The position numbers and the translations under genes were made by a program. Shown here piece by piece: positions 54,349-63,366 of a stretch of DNA of 64,000 nt. This DNA comes from VRUE01 sp963702035 (GTDB lineage: Bacteria; Actinomycetota; Thermoleophilia; Solirubrobacterales; 70-9), in NCBI GenBank assembly GCA_963702035.1, contig OY969700.1, forward strand, positions 1,736,001-1,800,000. The letters run 5' to 3'. The first letter of the stretch is position 1. Every line of letters begins with the position of its first letter. The notes beneath the pieces are model-generated. The model searched no databases and was not told the origin of the DNA. It was given only the letters and a program-made list of their open reading frames with translations.

Positions 54349-54882
54349 GTGGCGCGCGGCCACATAACCACGGCCATTGATTGCTTGCCTCAAGTGGCAA
54401 TCTCCGGGCAGGCATTTCGGCATCAGGCAGTCGAGTGGAGCTACTCGCAACCCGGTGCCGGTGCTCGAACGATCGGGGGCCGGTGGAATCCTCCGAACAG
54501 CTTCGCGACTCTCTACCTTGGCCTTTCCGTGCAAGCCGTGGAGGCTGAGTTCCATCGGCTTGCCGAGCGCGGTGGTCGAGAGCCAGCTGACTTCTTGCCT
54601 CGTCACCTTCTGAAGTACGAGATAGAGCTAGGGGCAATCCTTGACCTGACCGATGCGGCTTCCCGGGAGGCACTCGATCTCACGAATGAGGACCTGCGTT
54701 CCAATAATCCCAAGGTCTGCCAACAAATTGGGGAGGCGGCCCACCATCTCGGCCGCGAGGGAGTGCGGGCGCCCTCGGCTGCTGGCACAGGCGAGGTCAT
54801 AGCCGTCTTTCTTGAGCGCCTGCTCCCCGATTCGCGGATAGATCTGACTTCGACCACGGTCTGGGATTCAGTGCCGAAATAG
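54349..54882 (+). CDS. RES domain toxin
   Basis: 177 residues from GTG 54349. RES (Arg-Glu-Ser) toxins degrade NAD+. Visible signature: GGRWNPPNSFATLYLGLSVQAVEAEFHRL, with the Arg and later Glu, and the C-terminal LDLTDAASREALDLTNEDLRS. No start other than GTG remains because the upstream frame has a stop; before IS insertion the gene began 20 nt after the antitoxin TAA. Now it lies 24 bp from the IS end and may be transcribed poorly or from the IS. Confidence 0.85.
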   Translation: MARGHITTAIDCLPQVAISGQAFRHQAVEWSYSQPGAGARTIGGRWNPPNSFATLYLGLSVQAVEAEFHRLAERGGREPADFLPRHLLKYEIELGAILDLTDAASREALDLTNEDLRSNNPKVCQQIGEAAHHLGREGVRAPSAAGTGEVIAVFLERLLPDSRIDLTSTTVWDSVPK

Positions 54883-54924
54883 ATCTGCTTGAACTAAGCA
54901 GCGCTAGCTGGATAGAGAAGGGCT

Positions 54925-55173
54925 CTAAGTGTCGAATTTGACGGCAAGCTTCGTCAGCTCGACCATCGATACATCGAGAGCGTCGGCAATTGCCTTGACC
55001 GTGGCCCAGGTGGGGTTGGAGTGGCCGCGTTCGATCATTGAGAGGTGGCCGACGGTGACGCCTGCGGCGTGGGCTAAGGCTTCCTGCGTCATGCCGCGTT
55101 TGTCGCGCAGCAGACGGATCGCTTTACCTAGGGCAGGCTGGGGCTGGTCTGAGCGGCGCATCCTTCTCAGCAC
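54925..55173 (-). CDS. Orphan XRE-family regulator
   Basis: 82 residues: HTH_XRE LGKAIRLLRDKRGMTQEALAHAAGVTVGHLSMIERGHSNPTWATVKAIADALDVSMVELTKLA, a complete Cro/C1 domain and little else. It is convergent with the RES gene and divergent from a broken XRE gene. Alternate start ATG 55161. Possible repressor of the excision module or of a lost toxin. Confidence 0.8.
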   Translation of the reverse strand: MLRRMRRSDQPQPALGKAIRLLRDKRGMTQEALAHAAGVTVGHLSMIERGHSNPTWATVKAIADALDVSMVELTKLAVKFDT

Positions 55174-55268
55174 CGTCTCAAACGCGGGCGTCTTGATCCA
55201 CCTGTCTCAGCACTTGTGTTTTAGCGTAAGCTGAGGTAGCCTCGGATTCCGACAAGAAAGTGCCCCCG

Positions 55269-55306
55269 CGCGGTGGAACAGCCGGGGGCGTGGCACAGGA
55301 AAGGAG
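55269..55306 (+). promoter_or_regulatory. Hairpin before the broken XRE locus
   Basis: gtgcccccg and cgggggcgtggcac pair imperfectly in the leader between 55200 and the RBS aaaggag (55308). It could be an attenuator or a leftover of a recombination site. Confidence 0.3.
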
Positions 55307-55315
55307 TGCTTTCCC

Positions 55316-55700
55316 ATGCAAGACCAGACTAGTGATGCGGGTAATGAGAACGTCCCGCCCACCGCCGCCGAGGACATCCGCGATCAGGGCATCGTCCTGA
55401 TCCACGTCCTGGCGGTTCACCCGACCCATCTGATCGTCCCCGAGACCTCCGCCGCTGCCATAAACGGGCCGACCTCTCCCAAGAACAGCTTGGCCTGCGC
55501 TCGTCCTTGCACCGGACGGCCATCGGCCTGCTGGAGCGGGGCGCGCGGATGCCGCGCATCGACACGCTGCTCAAGCTCGCCGCCGCGCTTGAGATTCCGC
55601 CGGGCGAGCTGATCGAGGGCATCGCCTGGACTCCGGGCGACGCGCGGCCGGGGGAATTCGCTTTCACGCCCCCAGAGAAGCCGAGGCCCCTACCGAGACC
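55316..55700 (+). pseudogene. Broken XRE-type regulator joined to a small-protein fragment
   Basis: From ATG 55316 a frame gives MQDQTSDAGNENVPPTAAEDIRDQGIVLIHVLAVHPTHLIVPET, a small helical protein style, and then loses sense. In another frame, from about 55467, comes HKRADLSQEQLGLRSSLHRTAIGLLERGARMPRIDTLLKLAAALEIPPGELIEGIAWTPG, an XRE domain lacking its first helix and start codon. The two pieces look joined by a deletion. After about 55700 to 55957 nothing else was recognised: a proline-rich open frame continues but has no domain. Confidence 0.55.
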
Positions 55701-55957
55701 TGAGCAACCCCACAGCTCGAATTCCACAAACGCAGACACGCAGCCGCCACCAGGATCGCCAGCTCTGCCATGCCCGAATACCGACGACCCCCCAGATGCC
55801 CGAACCACAGCCCCTCACACCACATCACTCCGCTCTGCGGAGGTCCGCGCCCCGAACCCCCGACACACTATGAACTGGGTTCGAGAATGGCCTCGGGGGC
55901 TCGAAGCTGGACGAATGTTCGTGGGGCAATCGGGCCATTTTCCGGACTTACAAACCG

Positions 55958-56347
55958 ATGGCATCCGCACGCATCAAGCTCGATCCGCAGGCCGTCGAGG
56001 CGATTGCTCGGCGCGTGGTCGAGATCCTCGAACGGCAGGGTATGCAACAGCGCGAGCTGGTCGATGCCGCAGAGCTTGCCCGGCGCTTTGGGATCGAGCG
56101 CTCCTGGGTCTACTCGCACGCAATCGAGCTTGGCGCCGTCAAGCTCGGTGCCGGGCCGAAACCTCGGCTCCGGTTCGATCCGCAGATCGCGGCAAGGGTG
56201 CTACGGAAGGCTGGCGAGGGATCGGCGGCTGACCCGCCCACCCGTTCGGGTGAGCGGGCGGGTCAGCCTTCGGATAGCGGAGGGCGCGGATGGCGATTGC
56301 TGCCGATCCACGGCCAGGGGGAGAACGAGCCACCCCCTGCGGCTTAG
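55958..56347 (+). CDS. Excisionase-like HTH protein
   Basis: 129 residues. N-terminal helix then MQQRELVDAAELARRFGIERSWVYSHAIELGAVKLGAGPKPRLRFDPQIAARVL, a winged-helix excisionase/MerR-like DNA-binding domain (AlpA/Xis style). The C-terminus is Pro/Gly-rich. It ends 6 bp before the integrase start, the normal xis-int order of an integrative element. It probably directs excision or regulates int. Confidence 0.75.
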   Translation: MASARIKLDPQAVEAIARRVVEILERQGMQQRELVDAAELARRFGIERSWVYSHAIELGAVKLGAGPKPRLRFDPQIAARVLRKAGEGSAADPPTRSGERAGQPSDSGGRGWRLLPIHGQGENEPPPAA

Positions 56348-56353
56348 GTAGCT

Positions 56354-57661
<1,308 letters not shown>

Positions 57662-57663
57662 TT

Positions 57664-57717
57664 TTGGTGTATCGATAAATCGCTTGCTATCATTCTATGT
57701 TGTAGTTTATCGATACA
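57664..57717 (+). promoter_or_regulatory. hipBA promoter with two operator palindromes
   Basis: A perfect 12-bp inverted repeat: tgtatcgataaa (57668-57679) and tttatcgataca (57706-57717), each holding the palindrome tatcgata. TTGGTG (57664-57669) and TATCAT (57688-57693) with 18-nt spacing form a plausible promoter, with one operator over the -35/spacer region and the other over the start codon. The region is much richer in AT than the rest. This fits HipB autorepression. Confidence 0.7.
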
Positions 57718-58052
57718 TGGCTAAACCAACTCGTGCATACTCCCGAACGGTTCGACAGGCCGCTGAGCTGCTCGGCTCTCAGGTCAGGGAGGCTCGGGTC
57801 GAACGTCGCTGGACCGTCCGCGAGCTGGCCGGGCGGGCGGGCATAAGCACGAGCACCCTGCTCAAGGTCGAACAGGGCGATCCAAGCGTGACCTTGGGGG
57901 TGGCGTTTGACGTGGCGACTCTCGTCGGCGTACCCCTCTTCGATCAGGACCGCGCCGCCCTGGGCACGGAGCTGGCGCGCCGGCGCGACCGCCTGACGCT
58001 GCTGCCGCAAAGGGTTCGCGAGCCGGAGGGAGATCTCGACAATGAGTTTTGA
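57717..58052 (+). CDS. hipB: HipB-like XRE antitoxin
   Basis: 111 residues from ATG 57717. HTH: TVRQAAELLGSQVREARVERRWTVRELAGRAGISTSTLLKVEQGDPSVTLGVAFDVATLVGVPLF. The C-terminal 40 residues (LARRRDRLTLLPQRVREPEGDLDNEF) are disordered, as in HipB. It overlaps hipA by 11 nt. The ATG is part of the second operator, so binding would block translation-start DNA directly. Confidence 0.85.
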   Translation: MAKPTRAYSRTVRQAAELLGSQVREARVERRWTVRELAGRAGISTSTLLKVEQGDPSVTLGVAFDVATLVGVPLFDQDRAALGTELARRRDRLTLLPQRVREPEGDLDNEF

Positions 58053-59310
58053 AAGGCCCGACCAGGCGTATGTCTGGATATGGCTGCCCGGATCGGAAAA
58101 ACCCGTGGTGGCGGGCCGTCTCGAGGAAGCCGGCGGGGAGGTCGGCTTCGTCTATGGCCGCGGCTATCTCGAGCGCGAGGACCGGATTTCGATCTACAGC
58201 CCCGAGCTGCCGCTGGTCGAACGGAGGATCAGACCCCTGCCGGAGCTTTCGGCCCCCGGGTGCATCCTCGACGCCGGACCCGATGCCTGGGGGCAGCGGG
58301 TGATCGTGAACCGGCTTCTGGGGTCCGCGGCCGCGAGCGCCGACTCGGCCGACCTCGGCATCCTCTCGTTTCTGCTCGAGTCCGGCTCCGACCGGATCGG
58401 CGCACTCGACTTCCAGGCCTCGGCCACGGAATACGCGCCGCGAGTGCTCCAGGCCGCAACCCTGGATGAGCTGGCGACGTCGGCTGAGCACGTGGACGCC
58501 GGGATACCCCTGACGCCTGCCCTGGACGAAGCCCTGTTCCGCGCCAGCTCGATTGGCGGGGCACGACCGAAGGCCTTGATCGACGACGGAGGCCGCGGGC
58601 TGATCGCCAAGTTCTCGTCCAGCGGCGACACGATCGCCGTGGTCCAAGGCGAGTACATCGCTATGGAGCTGGGGCGCCGAGCCGGCCTCGACATAGCACC
58701 GGTGAGGCTCACGAGTGCTCTGGGCAAGACCGTCCTGCTCGTCGAGCGCTTCGACAGAGTCGTCGGCAACGCGCAACGAAGGGCGCTCGTCTCCGCGCTG
58801 ACCATCCTCGAGCTCAACGAGCTGGCCGCCCGCTGGGCAAGCTATGCGGAGCTGGCCCAGGTGATCCGCGAGCGCTTCACCCAGCCCGCCAAATCGCTGC
58901 GCGAGCTCTTTGCGCGAATCACCTTCAACATCCTGGTCGGGAACACCGACGATCACGCCCGCAACACCGCTGCCTTCTGGGACGGCGAGGCGCTCTCACT
59001 CACTCCCGCCTATGACATCTGCCCTCAGCTTCGCAGTGGGGGAGAGGCCGCACAGGCGATGATCGTCGGCGACGACAGCGATTCGTTCAAGCTCAGCCAG
59101 GTCGCCGGCTGCGTCCAGCGCGCCCACCTCTACCAGCTGAACGAATCGGAGGCCAGGGAGATCGTCAACCGCCAGGTCGAGGTGATCGAGCGCGACTGGA
59201 TCGAGGTGTGCGATCAAGCACAGCTCCCCGAGGCCGAACGCAACCGATTCTGGGGTCGCCAGTTCCTCAACCCGTTTGCGCTCGAGGGCTATTCATCCCC
59301 GACGCGCTGA
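58042..59310 (+). CDS. hipA: HipA family serine/threonine kinase toxin
   Basis: 422 residues. N-terminal lid domain (VWIWLPGSEKPVVAGRLEE), couple (IGGARPKALIDDGGRGLIAKFSSSGD with the ATP-loop Lys), and catalytic loop NILVGNTDDHARN (~residue 300) followed by LTPAYDICP (metal Asp). HipA phosphorylates glutamyl-tRNA synthetase or another substrate to induce persistence. Complete length. About 77 bp after its stop begins the IS21 end. Confidence 0.88.
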   Translation: MSFERPDQAYVWIWLPGSEKPVVAGRLEEAGGEVGFVYGRGYLEREDRISIYSPELPLVERRIRPLPELSAPGCILDAGPDAWGQRVIVNRLLGSAAASADSADLGILSFLLESGSDRIGALDFQASATEYAPRVLQAATLDELATSAEHVDAGIPLTPALDEALFRASSIGGARPKALIDDGGRGLIAKFSSSGDTIAVVQGEYIAMELGRRAGLDIAPVRLTSALGKTVLLVERFDRVVGNAQRRALVSALTILELNELAARWASYAELAQVIRERFTQPAKSLRELFARITFNILVGNTDDHARNTAAFWDGEALSLTPAYDICPQLRSGGEAAQAMIVGDDSDSFKLSQVAGCVQRAHLYQLNESEAREIVNRQVEVIERDWIEVCDQAQLPEAERNRFWGRQFLNPFALEGYSSPTR

Positions 59311-59547
59311 GGCGGGTTCGTGGGCTCACTCCAGGGCGGGCGGGAGGCGCAGGCCCGCCGGCCGCAACGCGCGGCGGACGCGTGAGTGTCGCCACTTGCA
59401 GTGGCCCCAGGGTCGAACACCTGAACTGGCCCCACCCCCTGCCAGTTATCGGTTGGTCTGATTGTGCCTGATGCGCCGTGGGACCGTCGCCGCGGAGCCG
59501 AGCCCGAAGGGCGAGCGCAGCGGTGACGGCGGCGGCTTTCTCCCTCC

Positions 59548-60339
59548 TCAGCTTCCCTTTCCGGCGGCGCGTTTCTCCAGCCCGTGGCGAAAGCGCCAGG
59601 ACTCCTCGCCGGTCTCGATGATGTGGGCCTTGTGGGTGAGGCGGTCAACGACCGCCTTGGCCAGGCGGGCGTCGGCGAACACTTTCGTCCACTCGCCGAA
59701 GGGCAGGTTGGTCGTCACCATCAGCGAGCCGCGCTCATTGCGCTCGGAGATCACCTGGAAGATCAGCTCCGCCGCCCCCTCGGGCAAGGCGAGATAGCCA
59801 AGCTCGTCCAAGACCACGAGCTCGGTGCGGGCATAGCGCTTCACCACTCTGCCCAGCTCCCGCCGCGACTCCGCTTCCTGCAGCTCGTTGGCGAGCCCGG
59901 CCAGCGTCGTGAAGCGGACCCGCCGCCCCTGCTGGCAGGCGCAGACCGCCAGCGCGGTCGCCAACATCGTCTTCCCGGTCCCCGACTCGCCGACGAAGAT
60001 CACCGACTCGCGATCGTCGATCCAGGAGCACTCGGCCAGAGCGGCGATGGTCGCCTGGGGGATTTTGGGGTTGTCGGCGAAGCGGAATTCCTCCAGGCGC
60101 TTCATCACCGGGAAGCGGGCTTCGACCAAGCGGCGCCGTTCGCGCCGCTCTGAGCGCTCCTGCTGCTCTGCCTCAAGCAGGGCGGCGAGGTAGGCGACCG
60201 GGGTCTGCTGGTCACGTGTCGCCTCGGCGGCCATCGCCCGGAAGCGGGCCTTGACCGTCGGCAGCTTCAGCTCGCCGGCGTGGGCCTCGATCAGCGCCTC
60301 CAGCGCCGCGCTCTTGGCGTTTGCGGTCTTTGCGGCCAT
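59548..60339 (-). CDS. istB: IstB-like transposition helper ATPase
   Basis: 263-residue AAA+ helper of IS21 elements. Walker A VGESGTGKTMLATALA, Walker B LVVLDELGYLALPEGAAELIFQVI, and the DnaC/IstB style C-terminus are complete. Start overlaps the istA stop (TGATG). Confidence 0.93.
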   Translation of the reverse strand: MAAKTANAKSAALEALIEAHAGELKLPTVKARFRAMAAEATRDQQTPVAYLAALLEAEQQERSERRERRRLVEARFPVMKRLEEFRFADNPKIPQATIAALAECSWIDDRESVIFVGESGTGKTMLATALAVCACQQGRRVRFTTLAGLANELQEAESRRELGRVVKRYARTELVVLDELGYLALPEGAAELIFQVISERNERGSLMVTTNLPFGEWTKVFADARLAKAVVDRLTHKAHIIETGEESWRFRHGLEKRAAGKGS

Positions 60340-61859
60340 CAGACCGCCTCCCGCAGGCGGTCATAACCCGAGAGATCCGATGGCGGCGGCGAGCCGATCC
60401 CCACCAGGCGCTCCTCCAGCGCCAAGGCCGGGGTGCTGGGACGCTTGACCCGGCGCGCCAAGAGCGCCACCGCCCGCCCATCGTGGGCGCCGGCGGCGAG
60501 GGCGCTGCGGACAGCCAGCTCGACCCGGCGGGCCCCGACCTCACGGTTCAACAACAGCACCTCGACCATCTGCCGGGCGGCCTCGCTGCGGCCCGCCTTG
60601 GCTTCGATCTCACTCCAGAGCTGATCGAAGCATGGTGGCCAGTCGCCGCGGTCGCGCTGCTGTCGCAGGGCTAGGGAGCGGGCCAGGGCACCGGGCTTCC
60701 TGCTCAGCAGGTCGAGGTAGTGATCGAGCTGGGCGGAGGTGCCGTGGCGCCCGGCCAGCCGCTCGTGGGTGGCGATGACCTTGCCGTCGTGCCAGACCGC
60801 GATCTCCCGCGCCCCGACCTGGGCGCGGACCCGCATCCCGACCAGGCGGGCCGGGACCGAGTAGCGGTTCTGGCGGACCGTGATCAGCGCTTTGGAGTCA
60901 ACGCGCGGGCTCGCCTCCTCGGCGACGCAGTGGGACTCGGCGGGGAGGTCGTTCAACAACCGGCGCTCGCGCTCCAGCATCACTCCGACCGGCTCACGGC
61001 GGCCGACGATGGTGCGATCGAGGTCGGCCCAACAGGCCTCGGCCAAGCGCTCGTTCAGCTCACCCAGCGATTCGACTTTGGGCACCGGCACCAGGTGGCG
61101 ACGGCGAAAGCGCCCGACCTCGCTCTCCACCCCGCCCTTTTCGTGAGCTCCTCGCACCCCGGTCAGGCAGAAGGAGGAATCGAAGCCGTAGTGGGAGCGC
61201 AGGGCGACGAAGCGGTCGGACTCCACCCGCCGGCGGCCCTTCAGCACCTGGGCCACGGCGGCCTTCAGGTTGTCATAGCGGATCAGACCGAAGACGCCGC
61301 CGAAGAACTCCAAGGCGGCGACATGGCCCTCGAGGAAGGCCTGCTGGGTCTCGGACTCAAACGCCACCACGAAGGCGGCGCCCGAGTGGCAGGCCCGCAT
61401 CAGGAACAGGTGGACGTCGAGCGGCTCGCCGCGCACGATCACCTGTGCCTCCCCCCAGTCAACCTCGGCTTCCACGCCGGCCTCGGAGACCAGCGGCACG
61501 CAGGCCTCGACCTCGCCGATTTCGCGTCGCTTGGCGGCCACGTAGCGGTCAACCTGGCGCTCGGAGACGTCGGCGCCGTGCTCGGCTACCAGCCGCTGCC
61601 AGACGCGGCGGGCGGTATGGCGCTGCTTGCGCGGTGCCTCCTGGTCGGCGGCCAGCCATTCGTCGATCGCCGCCTTGAACGGGTCCAGTTTGGGTGCCGG
61701 GCGGTGTCTCGGCGCTCGCTTGGGCGGCGGCACCGCCGAGTCGAGCGCCTGACGGACAGCACGGCGATGAACCCCGTGGCGTTTTGCCAGCTCCCGGATC
61801 GACAATCCCTCCCGCGTGTGATCGCGCCTGATCTGCTCGAACTGTTCCATTCTTGTCAC
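60339..61859 (-). CDS. istA: IS21-family transposase IstA
   Basis: 506-residue DDE transposase. N-terminal HTH (LSIRELAKRHGVHRRAVRQAL), catalytic domain with first Asp in EVDWGEAQV (~130), second Asp in IRYDNLKAAV, Glu in KGGVESEVGRFRRR. C-terminal beta barrel RYSVPARLVGMRVRAQV. No frameshift; appears functional. Confidence 0.93.
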   Translation of the reverse strand: MTRMEQFEQIRRDHTREGLSIRELAKRHGVHRRAVRQALDSAVPPPKRAPRHRPAPKLDPFKAAIDEWLAADQEAPRKQRHTARRVWQRLVAEHGADVSERQVDRYVAAKRREIGEVEACVPLVSEAGVEAEVDWGEAQVIVRGEPLDVHLFLMRACHSGAAFVVAFESETQQAFLEGHVAALEFFGGVFGLIRYDNLKAAVAQVLKGRRRVESDRFVALRSHYGFDSSFCLTGVRGAHEKGGVESEVGRFRRRHLVPVPKVESLGELNERLAEACWADLDRTIVGRREPVGVMLERERRLLNDLPAESHCVAEEASPRVDSKALITVRQNRYSVPARLVGMRVRAQVGAREIAVWHDGKVIATHERLAGRHGTSAQLDHYLDLLSRKPGALARSLALRQQRDRGDWPPCFDQLWSEIEAKAGRSEAARQMVEVLLLNREVGARRVELAVRSALAAGAHDGRAVALLARRVKRPSTPALALEERLVGIGSPPPSDLSGYDRLREAV

Positions 61860-61901
61860 TCCCTCCCGACCTCCGCCTCGCGCTCAATAGAGCGCTCAGC
61901 G

Positions 61902-62327
61902 TCAGCCGTGGTTCGGACGGAGGTGGGGCCAGTTCAAGCGTCGATAGTGGGGCCAGTTGAGATGTCTACACCCAACGCGCTTGTCGAAGGAGGCGAGATC
62001 GGCGTCGGCGCGCTCGGCGGTGGCGAGGGCGAAGCCGTCGGCGAGGCTGACGCCGAGGGCGCGGCGGCGGGCGGCGTTGCGGGCCAAGGTCGCGTCGGGG
62101 GCGAGTAGGCGAATGCCAAGCGAGGCGATCGCGTCAACGGCGGCGCGCAGGCTGCGCTCGTCGGTGGCCGGGCGGACGAGGGCCTCGGCGTAGTTGACCG
62201 TGCAGAGCAGCAGCTCGACGCCCTCGGCTGAGAAGCGCTCGAAGGCGGCCGCGGCCGCGCCATGATGAGCGTCGGCGCGATCGAGGGCGGCGATCACGAC
62301 ATCGGTGTCAAGCACGCAGGAAGACAC
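61902..62327 (-). CDS. vapC: VapC PIN-domain toxin with IS21-derived C-terminus
   Basis: 141 residues from GTG 62327. PIN ribonuclease with acidic active site: LDTDVVIAALD, TVNYAEALV, VSLADGFALA and LASFDKRV. After FDKRVG the frame runs into the IS21 end and adds CRHLNWPHYRRLNWPHLRPNHG, repeats from the IS end, before stopping. The PIN core is otherwise whole, so some activity is possible. Its antitoxin vapB precedes it with a 12-bp gap. Confidence 0.82.
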   Translation of the reverse strand: MSSCVLDTDVVIAALDRADAHHGAAAAAFERFSAEGVELLLCTVNYAEALVRPATDERSLRAAVDAIASLGIRLLAPDATLARNAARRRALGVSLADGFALATAERADADLASFDKRVGCRHLNWPHYRRLNWPHLRPNHG

Positions 62328-62339
62328 CGGGCGATGGGC

Positions 62340-62558
62340 TCAGGCGCGCTCTTCGGAGCGCAGGCGCTCCAGGTAACCGGGCCCGTAGAGCCCGTCGAAG
62401 ATGCCGAGCGCGCCCGCCAGGTCGGGGGCGGCGCGGTGGACGACGATGCGGTCGGCGCCTTCGGCCTCGATCACGATCTCGTCGCCGGGCCGCAGCCCGG
62501 CCGCCTCGAGAGCCTCAACCGGCAGGGTGACCTGGTGCTTGGTGGAGATTCGCGGCAC
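62340..62558 (-). CDS. vapB: VapB AbrB/MazE-type antitoxin
   Basis: 72 residues. SpoVT/AbrB-like N-terminus: ISTKHQVTLPVEALEAAGLRPGDEIVIEAEGADRIVVHRA, then a toxin-binding tail LAGALGIFDGLYGPGYLERLRSEERA. Typical of VapB partners of PIN toxins. The upstream palindrome at 62559-62580 is its likely operator. Confidence 0.85.
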   Translation of the reverse strand: MPRISTKHQVTLPVEALEAAGLRPGDEIVIEAEGADRIVVHRAAPDLAGALGIFDGLYGPGYLERLRSEERA

Positions 62559-62580
62559 ACCTTTACCTTAGCGTAAAGGT
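62559..62580. promoter_or_regulatory. vapB operator-like palindrome
   Basis: acctttac-cttagc-gtaaaggt, perfect 8-bp arms with 6-nt spacer, right at the 5' end of vapB and before the divergent BrnT-like gene. Fits an autoregulated VapBC promoter. Confidence 0.6.
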
Positions 62581-62606
62581 ATGGAGAGGTAGCGACGCGA
62601 GGCCCG

Positions 62607-62831
62607 ATGGACGCGATCAGGGAGTTGTTGGTCAGCGACGTGGGGGCCGAGAAGCTCGGTCGGCGCGATATCTCCGACGCGGAGGCCGAGCAACTGCTGC
62701 GCAACGAGAGCGTCATGGTGCGCAATCCGAGCGCTGGGGGCGAAGTGGAGCGGCGACTGCTGATCGGCCGCACGGACGGCGGTCGGGTGCTCACCCTGGT
62801 GATCGAGCGCACGGTCGAGCCGAGCACATAG
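62607..62831 (+). CDS. BrnT-like toxin candidate
   Basis: 74 residues, MDAIRELLVSDVGAEKLGRRDISDAEAEQLLRNESVMVRNP..RRLLIGRTDGGRVLTLVIERT: helix pair then a GRTxxGRxLxxVI strand pair as in BrnT/DUF4258 ribonuclease-like toxins. The order toxin-then-antitoxin with the next gene also fits BrnTA. Similarity is by pattern only. Confidence 0.6.
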   Translation: MDAIRELLVSDVGAEKLGRRDISDAEAEQLLRNESVMVRNPSAGGEVERRLLIGRTDGGRVLTLVIERTVEPST

Positions 62832-62891
62832 CTGGTGATCACAGGCTGGACGGCGACGGAACGTGAGCGTAAGCTTCTCGGAGACTGAGTG

Positions 62892-63119
62892 ATGGCCAAG
62901 GACCCCTGGACAGACCCCGATCCCCAGCCCGGCGACTTCGACGCCGAGCTGGAGGCGATCGACCCGCGGCTGGTCGAAAGGCACGCGGGGAGCGCCGAGG
63001 CCCAGCTGACGCGGGTCGTCCGGGTCAGCGGCGAGGACGCCGCGCGGCTGGACGAACTCGCCGCTGAGCGCGGACAGGAGCCCGGCGAGATCGTGGCCGA
63101 GTTGGTCCGCAACGCCTGA
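62892..63119 (+). CDS. BrnA-like antitoxin candidate
   Basis: 75 residues (start ATG 62892; GTG 62889 in frame). An acidic N-terminus DPDPQPGDFDAELEAIDPRLVERH, then a ribbon-helix-helix-like end VVRVSGEDAARLDELAAERGQEPGEIVAELVRNA. Encoded 60 bp after the BrnT-like gene, consistent with a type II pair. Overlap of the opposite strand with the TetR fragment is small. Confidence 0.65.
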   Translation: MAKDPWTDPDPQPGDFDAELEAIDPRLVERHAGSAEAQLTRVVRVSGEDAARLDELAAERGQEPGEIVAELVRNA

Positions 63120-63146
63120 GGGCAGCTCCCCGGGCTTGCTCACAGG

Positions 63147-63362
63147 CGGCAGCTCCCGGTGGGCGGCGAGCATGCACTCGCGCTTGCCGGGGAACTGCTT
63201 GTAGAAGGTGACGGAAGAGACGCCGGCTCGCTTCGCGATCCGCGCCACCGAGGTCTCCGCGAACCCCCGCTCCCCACACTCCTCCGCGGTCGCCGCGACC
63301 AGCCGTTCGCGCTGGTTGCGGGCAACGACGTCCGCCGGGATCCCGTGCGAGCCCGGCGGCAG
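63147..63362 (-). pseudogene. TetR-family regulator, N-terminal fragment
   Basis: Reading the minus strand from about 63362: LPPGSHGIPADVVARNQRERLVAATAEECGERGFAETSVARIAKRAGVSSVTFYKQFPGKRECMLAAHREL. This is a clean TetR HTH, but the frame has no ATG/GTG/TTG start in place and no ligand-binding domain follows; after HREL the frame runs antisense through the BrnA-like gene. Read as a gene truncated by island insertion. Confidence 0.65.
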
Positions 63363-63366
63363 GCGC

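Larger units (their letters stand above)
59387..61970. mobile_element. IS21-family insertion sequence
   Basis: About 2.58 kb from tgtcgccact (59387) to ctaca (61970), with IstA-IstB order on the minus strand. Multiple ctgaactggccccac-type repeats occur at both ends (for example 59421-59436 and 61924-61955), the IS21 pattern of repeated transposase sites. The left end follows hipA by 77 bp; the right end lies inside vapC. No direct target duplication was found between gacgcgtgag on the left and cccaacgcg on the right. Confidence 0.85.

Noticed and set aside
55701..55957. Gene in the open frame continuing after the broken XRE
   Set aside because: Composition is proline/threonine-rich without a start, RBS or domain, and it overlaps the excisionase start in another frame.
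59387..61970. Composite transposon carrying hipBA
   Set aside because: Only one IS21 copy is visible; no second copy flanks hipBA on the left.
62568..63146. Full-length TetR regulator on the minus strand
   Set aside because: The frame stays open but after the HTH it is the antisense of the BrnT/BrnA-like genes and has no TetR ligand domain character.
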